A DNA stretch of 64,000 nucleotides, from assembly GCF_900142085.1 (NCBI RefSeq), contig NZ_FQZQ01000017.1, positions 1-64,000 of the forward strand, given 5' to 3'. This document shows positions 1-7,458 of the stretch, piece after piece; positions within the stretch are counted from its first letter, which is position 1; every line of letters begins with the position of its first letter. The notes beneath the pieces were generated by a model, which made no database searches, had not been told where the DNA came from, and was given only the letters and a program-made list of their open reading frames with translations. The position numbers and the translations under genes were made by a program. This DNA is from Shimia gijangensis. Its GTDB lineage: Bacteria > Pseudomonadota > Alphaproteobacteria > Rhodobacterales > Rhodobacteraceae.

Positions 1-14
1 AGCGCTGCTGACAT
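1..14 (-). CDS. Start of an unidentified gene running off the left edge
   Basis: On the minus strand an ATG (complement of 12-14) follows a good ribosome binding site, GGGAGG (complement of 22-27), at 7 nt. Only four codons plus part of a fifth (M-S-A-A) lie inside the window, so no product can be named. It would be co-directional with, and downstream of, the broken hydrolase at 79-630. The call rests on the ribosome binding site alone. Confidence 0.35.
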
Positions 15-78
15 AAAACATCCTCCCAATCAGGATGAATCACAAATCAAACCAAATGGGAATCCCATGATTCAGCTT

Positions 79-630
79 TCAAGCTCGCCGCTTTAGAACA
101 GTGGCTGCGGGCGGACCAAAGGCCTTGTCTGGGTGCATGGCCGGGGTGTTGAGCAAGGCAATTGTGACTGCAGCTCCAAGGCTTTCGCCATAAAGAACAA
201 CCTGCCTTGAGGTCAGATCCGGAAAATGCTGAAACATCGCATGGTAGGTTGTTTCCACGTCCCAAATGAGCGCCGCCTCAGAGGGGCTTCCACTACTGCC
301 CGACGATCCACGATAGGCGGGCGCAAACAGGCCATATCCGCGCGAAATAAATCTATCGAACCGGCCGGCTCGCGCCGCCAGATTGCCCGCGTTGCCATGT
401 AGATAAAAGATCACCGGTTTACCGGCTTTGGGCTTGGCGACCCATGCAATCAGGGTTTCGTTATCATTTTCAAACTGAATCTGGTCAACGCGCTCAAGGC
501 CCGCGTCATGTGGTGATGCCTCTGTGCTGTCAAATGGATAGATCACCCAACGCTCAGCCAGGTTGCCCAGCACCACAGTGCCAAATGCCAGTACACCCAA
601 AATCACTGTTAACCGAAACAGAAACCGCAT
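79..630 (-). pseudogene. Truncated alpha/beta hydrolase, C-terminal part missing
   Basis: The 183-residue reading frame begins with a membrane anchor or signal segment (about residues 1-25) and has the start of a serine alpha/beta hydrolase of the FrsA/Bem46 type: the oxyanion segment FYLHGNAGN, the strand with PAYRGSSGS, and the nucleophile elbow GESLGAA. Relatives run to roughly 250-290 residues and carry the catalytic Asp and His after the elbow. Here the frame stops about 35 residues past the elbow, so both are absent. The 78 bases downstream hold no hydrolase continuation in any frame. I infer a decayed or rearranged gene. ATG at 630 is preferred over an upstream TTG at 645. A short, still-folded variant is possible but unlikely to be a working hydrolase. 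Confidence 0.65.
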
Positions 631-699
631 CTTCACTTTTTCCAAAATACGCCCGCTGGAGGCATCCGACGGTGCAAAGAAATCTCCAAAAATGCGGAA

Positions 700-2100
700 T
701 TAGCCCACTTCATATGGCAGTACCCCGCGCTGGTTTTCATCAATGTTCAGACGTCGTTCCAAAGGCGGCACTGAACGCTGGTGACAATGGGTGCGTTCAC
801 AAATTCGGCAGGATATCCCAATCGGCTCAAAGGCTTCCGTGGTCGAGATGTCCATGTGATCCGCATAGATAAGCGCGTCCGCATGACGAATTTCGCACCC
901 CAAAGCAATGGCGTAGCGGCGCACCGGTGCACCATAATGCCCCCCGGTTTTGGAGACGTCCCGCGCCAGAGAGAAATATCGCACACCATCCGGCGTCTCG
1001 GCCAATTGGCGCAGAAAACGACCCGGTGTCTCAAACGCCTGATGCACGTTCCATAAGGGGCAGGCGCCCCCAAAACGGGCAAATTGCAACCGGGTGGCAG
1101 AATGGCGTTTGGTTATGGTGCCTGCCTGATCGACCCGCACGAAAAAGAACGGAATGCCTTTGGCGCCCGGGCGCTGCATGGTCGACAATCGGTGCGCCAC
1201 TTGCTCGATGGAGGCGCCGAAACGATTGGCCAGCACCTCCAGATCATGGCGGGTGTCGCGCGCCGCCTGCAAAAACTTGCCATAGGGCATCATAGCTGCT
1301 CCGGCAAAATAGTTGGCCAATCCGATTTTGGCGATCGCGCGGGCGGCGTCGGTCTGGAACCGGGCCAGATCCAGCGTGGCTTCTAACAGCTTGTCCGCTT
1401 GCAAAAGCGCGACCTGCAGCAACATCTGAAAGGTCTGGGTTTCGCTGACGGCACGGCTGGAAAGATACAAGGTTCGCGTTTCTGGATCATAGTGGCGCAA
1501 GGGGTCTTTGTCGGCAAATTCAACGGAAATGCCCTTCGCGCTAAGGGCGCGGATGGTTGCGGGGCGAATGCCGCCTTCGGCAACAGCCCGGTTGGCAAAG
1601 TTTTCGGCGGCGTGATCGACTGCATCAATGTAGTTGTCGCAATAGTGAAAGAAATCGCGCACTTCATCCCAGGGGCTGGGCTGCATTTGGACGTCTTCGC
1701 GCCCCAAGGCTTCGTCCAGCGAGGCCAGTCGCTCATGGGTCTGACGATAGGCCCGGTGCAGTTCCAAAAATGCCCGTGCCAAGGCAGGTGCATTGGAAGC
1801 CGTGAGGCGCAAATCAGCCAGAGGTGCGGTGTTTTCAGCCAGCACCGGATCGGCCATCGCCTCGCGCATATCACTGACCAGCCGTTCGCTGTCACCTGTA
1901 CTCAGTTCGGTGACATCCAGCCCGAATTCCTGTGCCAGCGCCAGAACCACAGTGGTTGACACCGGACGGTTGTTGTTTTCCATCTGATTGAGATAGGGCA
2001 GGGACACGCCCAGTTTTTGGGCGAATTCCTTTTGGGTCAACTCAAGCCGCGTACGGATTTCACGCAGCTTGGCGCCAGCATAGAGTTTTTGAGTGGCCAT
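700..2100 (-). CDS. pccR: Short-chain fatty acyl-CoA regulator, PccR-like (XRE HTH plus ScfR/DUF2083 domain)
   Basis: This 466-residue protein has an N-terminal XRE-type helix-turn-helix (about residues 10-64; LTQKEFAQKLGVSLPYLNQ), a long middle region of the ImmA/IrrE-like kind seen in RamB and MccR relatives, and a cysteine-rich C-terminus (CRICERTHC). That architecture is the ScfR family. In Rhodobacter sphaeroides the family member PccR senses propionyl-CoA status, activates pccB and represses itself. Its position by pccB supports the same role here. The ATG at 2100 follows a GAGAG ribosome binding site; an upstream TTG at 2127 is less likely. TTTGCAAA-type sites lie 15-42 nt upstream of the start, consistent with autoregulation. 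Family placement is strong; the inducer is inferred. Confidence 0.85.
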   Translation of the reverse strand: MATQKLYAGAKLREIRTRLELTQKEFAQKLGVSLPYLNQMENNNRPVSTTVVLALAQEFGLDVTELSTGDSERLVSDMREAMADPVLAENTAPLADLRLTASNAPALARAFLELHRAYRQTHERLASLDEALGREDVQMQPSPWDEVRDFFHYCDNYIDAVDHAAENFANRAVAEGGIRPATIRALSAKGISVEFADKDPLRHYDPETRTLYLSSRAVSETQTFQMLLQVALLQADKLLEATLDLARFQTDAARAIAKIGLANYFAGAAMMPYGKFLQAARDTRHDLEVLANRFGASIEQVAHRLSTMQRPGAKGIPFFFVRVDQAGTITKRHSATRLQFARFGGACPLWNVHQAFETPGRFLRQLAETPDGVRYFSLARDVSKTGGHYGAPVRRYAIALGCEIRHADALIYADHMDISTTEAFEPIGISCRICERTHCHQRSVPPLERRLNIDENQRGVLPYEVG

Positions 2101-2114
2101 ATGTCTCTCACGGG

Positions 2115-2142
2115 TTTGCTGCTGCAAACATAGCTTTGCAAA
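2115..2142. promoter_or_regulatory. Candidate PccR operator upstream of pccR
   Basis: The leader of pccR contains TTTGC (2115-2119) and GCAAA (2124-2128) as an inverted repeat, followed by a perfect TTTGCAAA (2135-2142). PccR of R. sphaeroides is reported to recognise paired TTTGCAAA elements. The position immediately before the start codon suits repression of its own gene. The identification is by pattern only. Confidence 0.55.
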
Positions 2143-2207
2143 CTCATGCCGTCACCCCTAATCAGGCGTCGTACTATGCCGGTGTGACTGTGCCGCGCCA
2201 AAGGCAA

Positions 2208-3422
2208 TCACATCGACAGCTTGTTTTCGCGGCGTACCACCAGGCCAATCGCCACGATGCCTAAGACGGAAGTAATGAACATGATCCACAGCAGCGGCAT
2301 CGCCCCGCTATCGACCGTGAGCATGGCGCCAGCCAGCATAGACAACGCCGCCCCGCCGCCAATCATTATGGACCCGGACAATCCAGATGCGGTTCCGGCC
2401 AGATGCGGGCGCACGGACAAGGCGCCTGCCGTTGCGTTCGGAATGGTCATTCCATTGCCCAGTCCCACAAGGGTCATGAGGCCAAAAAAGCTTTCGGCAC
2501 TGCCGATGCCAAACAAGAAAAAGGCCATGGAAATGCCAACGCCAATCGCATTGATGATGCAGCCCCAGGCGACCATTCGATTAACACCGATGCGGGCCGA
2601 CAAGGCGCCCGACAGAAAGTTACCTGCAAAATACCCGATCGACGGGGTCGCAAAATAGATGCCGAGCTTGGCAGGATCCATATGAAACAGCTCTGTGCCA
2701 ATGAACGGAGCTCCGCCCAGATAGGCAAAAAAGGCACCCGATGAAAATGCGGAAGCCAGAGTGTACCCCCAAAACCGAGGACTACGCAGAAGCTCTGGGT
2801 ACTCGCGAAATTGCTGGCCCATCGTGAGCCCGCTTTTATGTCCGGTTTCACCTAGGTCTGCCCAGCAAAGGGCGTAAATCAAAACTCCGAGGCCCAAAAG
2901 CATCCAGAAGTTAGCCTGCCAGCCGTAAAACTCGTCCAGAACACCCCCGATTGCGGGGCCAATCATCGGCACAATCGTCATACCCATTGTGACATAGCCG
3001 ATCATCGACGCGGCCTGATCTTGCGGAACAATATCACGCACAATCGCGCGGCTTAGCACCATCGCTACGACCACTGCAGCCTGCGCCATCCGAAACGCCA
3101 AAAACACCTCGGCATTTGGGGCAAGCAAACAGCCCAGCGTCGCCAATAAAAACAGCGCCAATCCCCAAAGGATCACCGGGCGGCGGCCCAGCTTGTCGGA
3201 AATAGGGCCGACAAAAAGCTGCAGAACTGCGTTGACGCCCAGGTAAATGCCGACCGAAAGCTGGAGAATGCGGTAGTCGGTTTCAAAGTAGACAGACATA
3301 CCGGGCAGTGACGGCAGAAAGATATTCATGCTCAGCGCCGACAGCCCCGCCAGCAGGATCAACGTGGAAATATGAGGCGGACTCGTGCGATCCAGGTATC
3401 GGATTGATGATTTTGGCTGCAT
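2208..3422 (-). CDS. MFS transporter, Bcr/CflA multidrug efflux type
   Basis: A 404-residue inner-membrane protein with about twelve hydrophobic segments. The first cytoplasmic loop motif GPISDKLGRRPVILWG is the MFS motif A signature, and SRAIVRDIVPQDQAASMIGYV plus VPMIGPAIGGVL in the fourth and fifth helices is typical of the DHA1 Bcr/CflA drug:proton antiporters. The N-terminus LSMNIFLPSLPGM is also characteristic. It lies between pccR and pccB and is divergent from pccB, sharing the 185-bp spacer that holds TTTGCAAA-like sites, so it may be co-regulated with propionate genes. The substrate is unknown; chloramphenicol, bicyclomycin or an organic acid are all possible. Confidence 0.88.
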   Translation of the reverse strand: MQPKSSIRYLDRTSPPHISTLILLAGLSALSMNIFLPSLPGMSVYFETDYRILQLSVGIYLGVNAVLQLFVGPISDKLGRRPVILWGLALFLLATLGCLLAPNAEVFLAFRMAQAAVVVAMVLSRAIVRDIVPQDQAASMIGYVTMGMTIVPMIGPAIGGVLDEFYGWQANFWMLLGLGVLIYALCWADLGETGHKSGLTMGQQFREYPELLRSPRFWGYTLASAFSSGAFFAYLGGAPFIGTELFHMDPAKLGIYFATPSIGYFAGNFLSGALSARIGVNRMVAWGCIINAIGVGISMAFFLFGIGSAESFFGLMTLVGLGNGMTIPNATAGALSVRPHLAGTASGLSGSIMIGGGAALSMLAGAMLTVDSGAMPLLWIMFITSVLGIVAIGLVVRRENKLSM

Positions 3423-3488
3423 TAGAAATCGTTACGCCGAAGTTTCAAAGATGTCTATGGCCTGCTTGAGGCAATTTGAGCGCCAAAC

Positions 3489-3559
3489 TTTGCAATATTG
3501 CATTTTGCTCAATGGCACTCATTTGAAGTTTGCAAATTTGCGCAATTCTGCTTTGCAGC
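3489..3559. promoter_or_regulatory. Candidate PccR operator region in the MFS-pccB divergent promoter
   Basis: Within 120 bases upstream of pccB there are several TTTGCAAA-like elements: TTTGCAAT (3489-3496) inside the 12-bp palindrome TGCAATATTGCA (3491-3502), a perfect TTTGCAAA (3529-3536) abutting TTTGCGCAA (3537-3545), and TTTGCAGC (3552-3559). The central GCAAATTTGC is palindromic. The density matches what is known of PccR-controlled promoters. Which pair is used cannot be told from sequence. Confidence 0.6.
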
Positions 3560-3607
3560 GCGACCTTCACACCCTATTGTCGCACCAAATTCAAGGGGAA
3601 CCCGATT

Positions 3608-5140
3608 ATGAAAGATATCCTGCAGGAACTGGAAGATCGCCGCAGCGTAGCCCGTCTGGGTGGTGGACAGCGTCGAATCGACAGTCAGCACAAGCGCGGC
3701 AAACTGACTGCGCGTGAACGTATCGAACTTTTGCTCGATGAAGACTCGTTTGAAGAGTTCGACATGTTCAAGGCGCATCGCTGCACCGATTTTGGCATGG
3801 AAGCCGACAAGCCCGCAGGCGACGGTGTTGTAACTGGCTGGGGCACAATCAACGGCCGTATGGTCTATGTGTTTTCTCAGGACTTCACGGTTTTTGGCGG
3901 CTCGCTCTCAGAAACCCACGCCGAAAAGATCTGTAAAATTCAGGATATGGCTGTTCAGAACGGCGCGCCTATCATCGGTATCAACGATTCCGGTGGTGCG
4001 CGTATTCAGGAAGGCGTGGCCTCGCTTGCCGGATATGCCGAAGTGTTCCAGCGTAACATCATGGCCTCGGGTGTGGTGCCGCAGATTTCCCTCATCATGG
4101 GTCCATGCGCCGGTGGTGCGGTGTACTCACCTGCGATGACGGACTTTATCTTCATGGTCAAAGAAACGTCCTACATGTTCGTGACTGGCCCTGACGTGGT
4201 GAAAACCGTCACCAACGAAGTGGTCACCGCCGAGGAACTGGGTGGTGCATCCACTCACACCAAAAAATCTTCTGTCGCAGATGGGGCATTTGAAAATGAC
4301 GTCGAAGCACTCGCCGAAGTGCGCCGTCTGGTCGACTTCCTGCCGCTCAACAATCGTGAAAAACCGCCCGTGCGTCCGTTCTTTGATGAACCAAACCGGC
4401 TTGAGGCTTCGTTGGACACGCTGATCCCGGCCAACCCCAACACGCCATATGACATGAAAGAGCTGATCACCAAGATCGCGGACGAAGGCGATTTCTTTGA
4501 AATTCAGGAAGATTACGCCAAGAACATCATCACCGGTTACATCCGTATGGAAGGCCAGACCGTGGGCGTTGTCGCCAACCAGCCAATGGTGCTGGCGGGC
4601 TGTCTGGATATCGACTCGTCGCGCAAAGCGGCGCGTTTTGTGCGCTTCTGTGACTGTTTTGAAATTCCTATCCTCACCTTGGTTGATGTTCCGGGCTTCT
4701 TGCCGGGCACAAGCCAGGAATATGGCGGCGTGATCAAACACGGCGCGAAACTGCTGTTCGCTTACGGCGAAGCCACAGTGCCAAAAGTCACAGTGATTAC
4801 CCGCAAAGCTTACGGCGGTGCCTATGACGTGATGGCGTCCAAACACCTGCGCGGCGACTTTAACTATGCCTGGCCCACTGCCGAGATTGCTGTGATGGGC
4901 GCCAAGGGTGCGACCGAGATTATTCACCGCGCCGATCTGGGTGATCCTGAGAAAATTGCAGCCCACACCAAGGATTACGAAGACCGTTTCGCCAATCCGT
5001 TTGTGGCCGCTGAAAAGGGCTTTATTGACGAGGTGATCCAACCCCGCGGCACCCGCAAACGTGTGGCACGGGCCTTTGCGAGCTTGCGCAATAAGAAGCT
5101 CGAAAACCCGTGGAAAAAGCACGACAACATTCCGTTGTGA
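3608..5140 (+). CDS. pccB: Propionyl-CoA carboxylase beta subunit
   Basis: This 510-residue carboxyltransferase subunit moves CO2 from carboxybiotin on PccA to propionyl-CoA, giving methylmalonyl-CoA in the cytoplasm. Recognisable motifs are [19 protein letters not shown] and [19 protein letters not shown] in the N-terminal crotonase-like half, and [19 protein letters not shown] with [15 protein letters not shown] in the C-terminal half; the C-terminus KHDNIPL is typical. Length fits the family (about 510). The ATG at 3608 follows AAGGGGA at a good distance; an open frame extends 26 codons upstream but has no ribosome binding site and lies over the operator. It is the first gene of the pcc block and is probably induced through PccR. 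Confidence 0.97.
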   Translation: MKDILQELEDRRSVARLGGGQRRIDSQHKRGKLTARERIELLLDEDSFEEFDMFKAHRCTDFGMEADKPAGDGVVTGWGTINGRMVYVFSQDFTVFGGSLSETHAEKICKIQDMAVQNGAPIIGINDSGGARIQEGVASLAGYAEVFQRNIMASGVVPQISLIMGPCAGGAVYSPAMTDFIFMVKETSYMFVTGPDVVKTVTNEVVTAEELGGASTHTKKSSVADGAFENDVEALAEVRRLVDFLPLNNREKPPVRPFFDEPNRLEASLDTLIPANPNTPYDMKELITKIADEGDFFEIQEDYAKNIITGYIRMEGQTVGVVANQPMVLAGCLDIDSSRKAARFVRFCDCFEIPILTLVDVPGFLPGTSQEYGGVIKHGAKLLFAYGEATVPKVTVITRKAYGGAYDVMASKHLRGDFNYAWPTAEIAVMGAKGATEIIHRADLGDPEKIAAHTKDYEDRFANPFVAAEKGFIDEVIQPRGTRKRVARAFASLRNKKLENPWKKHDNIPL

Positions 5141-5147
5141 GGTGCTG

Positions 5148-5166
5148 GGCGGGGCAATGCCCCGCC
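5148..5166 (+). terminator. GC-rich hairpin after pccB, without T-run
   Basis: GGCGGGGC and GCCCCGCC (8-bp perfect stem) flank a 3-nt loop, 8 nt after the pccB stop. No T-run follows, so it may stabilise the pccB message end or attenuate read-through rather than terminate fully. Confidence 0.45.
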
Positions 5167-5206
5167 TGAAAAACCTGTTTCGTACATTCAACCCAAAGGG
5201 AGTCGC

Positions 5207-5578
5207 ATGACCCGCAACCGCTGGCATATCATTCGTGAGGACAATTGCCTCACCGTGACACGGGCCTTGCCTGTGCGCTTTGATGTGGTGGCGGAAACCG
5301 TGGTGCCGGATGGGTCGCGCCGCAGGCTTGCGCAGCAGGTCCGTCAGGACCTTTGGCGTCGCTTGCAGGACGTGCGAGGGTTCCAGCCCGCGGTGCAGGT
5401 GACACGCGAAGCGGGGGGCTGTCGGATCACAGCAGGAGGCCGCATCGCAGGCCATTTCCCTAAGGCGCGCATTGAATCCGAGATTGCCGATCTGTTGGCG
5501 AGCCCAAAGCATCGTGATCGCTGGAGTGCTCAGGCGGCACACAGGACCCATGCAAGAGGAGATCTCGCGCATGGGTAA
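5207..5578 (+). CDS. Conserved hypothetical protein between pccB and pccA
   Basis: A 123-residue soluble, Arg-rich protein (opening MTRNRWHIIREDNCLTVTRA) that I do not recognise as a named family. It has no signal peptide, membrane segment or cofactor motif. The ATG follows AAAGGGAG at a proper distance, and the stop overlaps the next start by 8 bases (ATGGGTAA), so the pair is translated together. Its place inside the pcc block suggests co-transcription with pccB, with no evidence for a role in propionate metabolism. Confidence 0.7.
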   Translation: MTRNRWHIIREDNCLTVTRALPVRFDVVAETVVPDGSRRRLAQQVRQDLWRRLQDVRGFQPAVQVTREAGGCRITAGGRIAGHFPKARIESEIADLLASPKHRDRWSAQAAHRTHARGDLAHG

Positions 5579-5978
5579 ATGGCTGACAGTTTTCACCGCG
5601 TTAGGTGGGGCCTATGCGGGGCCGGCCACAGCCGGAGACCTGAAGGAGGTTCTGACTGTGCCCTCGGGCTACGAATTCCATCTACAGGAAATGCTGTTTG
5701 AGACCCGTCAGGACAACAGCGAAGTTGCCCGTTTTCGCTATGTGATGCCGATCATAGGGCAAGAGGGCGTGACCTTTGATGATGTCGAGTTTGATTTTCT
5801 GTTTCTGTGCGAAGTTGAGGCCCTCAGATCACTGGAAAAACAGTCCAAAACCGTCGATCAGGTGATCATATCACTCTCGGACCGTGAAACCGAATTCGGA
5901 GCCACGACCTCGGTTGCGACCCAGTTTTTTGAGGCCTATAGCGTCAAAGACGGGTCCTGTATCTGGGAGGGTTTCTGA
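5571..5978 (+). CDS. Secreted conserved hypothetical protein
   Basis: The 135-residue product begins MGKWLTVFTALGGAYAGPA, a signal peptide probably cleaved after PATAG. The mature part is acidic, with two cysteines (FLCEVEAL and GSCIWEGF) that could form a disulfide in the periplasm. An open frame extends upstream to 5472, but the ATG at 5571, with AGAGGA about 10 nt ahead and an 8-base overlap with the preceding gene, is the better start. It resembles small exported proteins conserved in Rhodobacteraceae between pccB and pccA; such entries are sometimes mislabelled as acetolactate synthase. The function is unknown. Confidence 0.7.
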   Translation: MGKWLTVFTALGGAYAGPATAGDLKEVLTVPSGYEFHLQEMLFETRQDNSEVARFRYVMPIIGQEGVTFDDVEFDFLFLCEVEALRSLEKQSKTVDQVIISLSDRETEFGATTSVATQFFEAYSVKDGSCIWEGF

Positions 5979-6192
5979 TGTTACCACTATATCTTGCGCT
6001 TGGTCGCAATCCCCGGGTCCAAAATGCGACTTTCCGGTCACAACGCATTAGCTTGGGCCGCTATCTGTATATTTTTACATCTGAATCCAGTATCCTCGCC
6101 CTCGGTTACCTACGTGTGGCCGTGTTAACTATTGTGGGGCAGGCAGGGCAAACTAGCCCTGTTCCAACAGAAAAAAAGAACTGGAGTAAGAC

Positions 6193-6339
6193 ATGTCGAA
6201 CAGTATCAAAACTCTGCTGGCCATTGGTCTGGTTGCGGTTGTCGCAGCCTGTGCAGATACAGCACCCGTCGAAGAGTATGTCGTGGTTGATCCCGCACCA
6301 ATCTCAGAAGAGCCAGTGTACACCGGCAAATACAAATAA
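6193..6339 (+). CDS. Small lipoprotein of 48 residues
   Basis: A short gene: ATG at 6193 with GGAG 6-10 nt upstream, stop at 6337-6339. The product has a hydrophobic segment and lipobox (VVAAC, Cys20), then a 28-residue acidic, proline-containing tail (VVVDPAPISEEPVYTGKYK). It is therefore predicted to be a lipid-anchored envelope peptide. Codon usage and the strong lipobox argue that it is real. It sits in the pcc block with a hairpin directly after it. The role is unknown. Confidence 0.75.
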   Translation: MSNSIKTLLAIGLVAVVAACADTAPVEEYVVVDPAPISEEPVYTGKYK

Positions 6340-6356
6340 TTCCGCCCTAACGGGCC

Positions 6357-6379
6357 GGCGGGCCGCAATGTGGCCCGCC
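6357..6379 (+). terminator. Perfect 8-bp hairpin after the small lipoprotein gene
   Basis: GGCGGGCC (6357-6364) pairs with GGCCCGCC (6372-6379) around a 7-nt loop. No T-run follows, so it could be a processing or attenuation stem in the pcc transcript rather than a full terminator. Confidence 0.45.
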
Positions 6380-6414
6380 ATTCACCGCAGCCTTCAACCA
6401 TGGGAGGGCGCGGC

Positions 6415-6771
6415 ATGCTAAAGCACCGTGGTTTCCCCGGACGCCTTCCGGGTACTGATTTTCAATTTGTTATTCGCCGCCCCAATCCCAAAGGGGTCAC
6501 ACCGCTGACCAAGCGCGAGCGTTTTCGTGACCGCAGACCCGCGGACAAGCGCGCTGATGCGGGCTTTATGCAGGCGCTGTGGGAGCAATTCGGCAATGAG
6601 CCGTTCGAGCGCGGCAATCTGGATGCGGGGCGCCTGAGCTGGCTGTTTGGCCGCGAAGTGATCCCGGCGACCGACCCGTTTGACCCTGCCAGCTATGACG
6701 CAATGCTGGTGATTGATGTGGCCGTCGCGCAGGCGTCTTTCCCGGATGTTTTTGATGGAGATTGGGCGTGA
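6415..6771 (+). CDS. Conserved hypothetical protein in the pcc block
   Basis: A 118-residue soluble protein starting MLKHRGFPGRLPGTDF, with an Arg/Lys-rich first half (TKRERFRDRRPADKRADAG) and an acidic end (DVFDGDWA). The ATG at 6415 has GGGAGG 9 nt upstream, which decides it over an upstream in-frame ATG at 6370. No known domain was recognised. It is one of several unassigned genes between pccB and pccA, and likely shares their transcript. Confidence 0.65.
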   Translation: MLKHRGFPGRLPGTDFQFVIRRPNPKGVTPLTKRERFRDRRPADKRADAGFMQALWEQFGNEPFERGNLDAGRLSWLFGREVIPATDPFDPASYDAMLVIDVAVAQASFPDVFDGDWA

Positions 6772-7114
6772 TGTTGCCGAACCTGTCATCAAATGCGCAA
6801 AAAGCGGCTCAAATGGCTGGGGCAACCCCCAAGGGCGTTGCAACGCGATCCCTGTCTTCCGATAGTCGACCTATGGTTTGCGGGCACACCAGGGCTTGCA
6901 CCTGTAACAGTATTTTCCGTTACCCTTCCCCTTATGGGTGGTCCGATAGTGTCCCTGTCGGATCACCTATTTTTTGTTTTCATTCAAACGTTTACGGGCA
7001 GACTCGGCAAGCACTTGCCGAATCCGGCCCATCACTTCAAAAGAGCTTTTCCCCCGAGTTCAAACGCGCCATCTGTGCTCCTGAGGCAGACAACTTTTGG
7101 AGAGGCAGAAAAAC
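6772..7114. other. 343-bp stretch without a convincing gene
   Basis: Between the hypothetical gene ending at 6771 and the lipoprotein at 7115 I find no recognisable product. A plus-strand frame opens at 6793 (MRKKRLKWLGQPPRALQ) with a hydrophobic stretch (VTVFSVTLPLMGG) but continues out of frame across the lipoprotein gene, so it may be a small membrane peptide or a decayed gene. The stretch may also carry the promoter of the lipoprotein gene. Confidence 0.5.
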
Positions 7115-7324
7115 ATGCGCAAACTCACGGCAACACTTCTTTGTACAGGTGCCCTCGCGGCGCTGGTCGCCTGTGGCGAAACCACGAGCGAACAGGCGCT
7201 CATCGGCGCGGGTGCAGGCGCGGCAACTGCCGCTGTTCTTAGCGGCAGCCTTCTTACCGGCGCGCTTGTCGGGGGGGCAGGCAACGTCATTTACTGCAAA
7301 GAAAACCCCGGCAAATGTAACTAA
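7115..7324 (+). CDS. Small glycine/alanine-rich lipoprotein
   Basis: The 69-residue product opens with a lipoprotein signal (MRKLTATLLCTGALAALVAC, lipid-attachment Cys20), then a Gly/Ala-rich membrane-like stretch (IGAGAGAATAAVLSGS and GALVGGAGNVIYC). That pattern recalls glycine-zipper envelope peptides. ATG at 7115 follows GAGAGG; an ATG 6 codons upstream overlaps that site. It is the last small gene before pccA, separated from it by a strong terminator-like hairpin. The function is unknown. Confidence 0.75.
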   Translation: MRKLTATLLCTGALAALVACGETTSEQALIGAGAGAATAAVLSGSLLTGALVGGAGNVIYCKENPGKCN

Positions 7325-7366
7325 CCCGAATTTCTCGGCCGCAACCCTGCGGTCTGAAACCCACAC

Positions 7367-7405
7367 AAGAGCCATTGGTGCCACGACGGCGCCAGTGGCT
7401 CTTTT
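7367..7405 (+). terminator. Rho-independent terminator between lipoprotein gene and pccA
   Basis: AAGAGCCA (7367-7374) pairs with TGGCTCTT (7396-7403), with further partial pairing inside, and the 3' arm runs into TTTT. It suggests that pccA has its own promoter between here and 7459, or depends on read-through. Confidence 0.75.
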
Positions 7406-7458
7406 CGTATCCACCGCCCGCGGACTGCCTGCGGGACAAGAACCAGAAGGGACATGAA

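Noticed and set aside
4127-5596. Long open frame antisense to pccB (about 489 codons)
   Set aside because: It mirrors the codon bias of pccB, has no recognisable protein motif and no ribosome binding site. The same holds for long antisense frames opposite pccA (7723-9018), the mutase (10803-12059), clpX (50253-51620) and accC (53121-54428).
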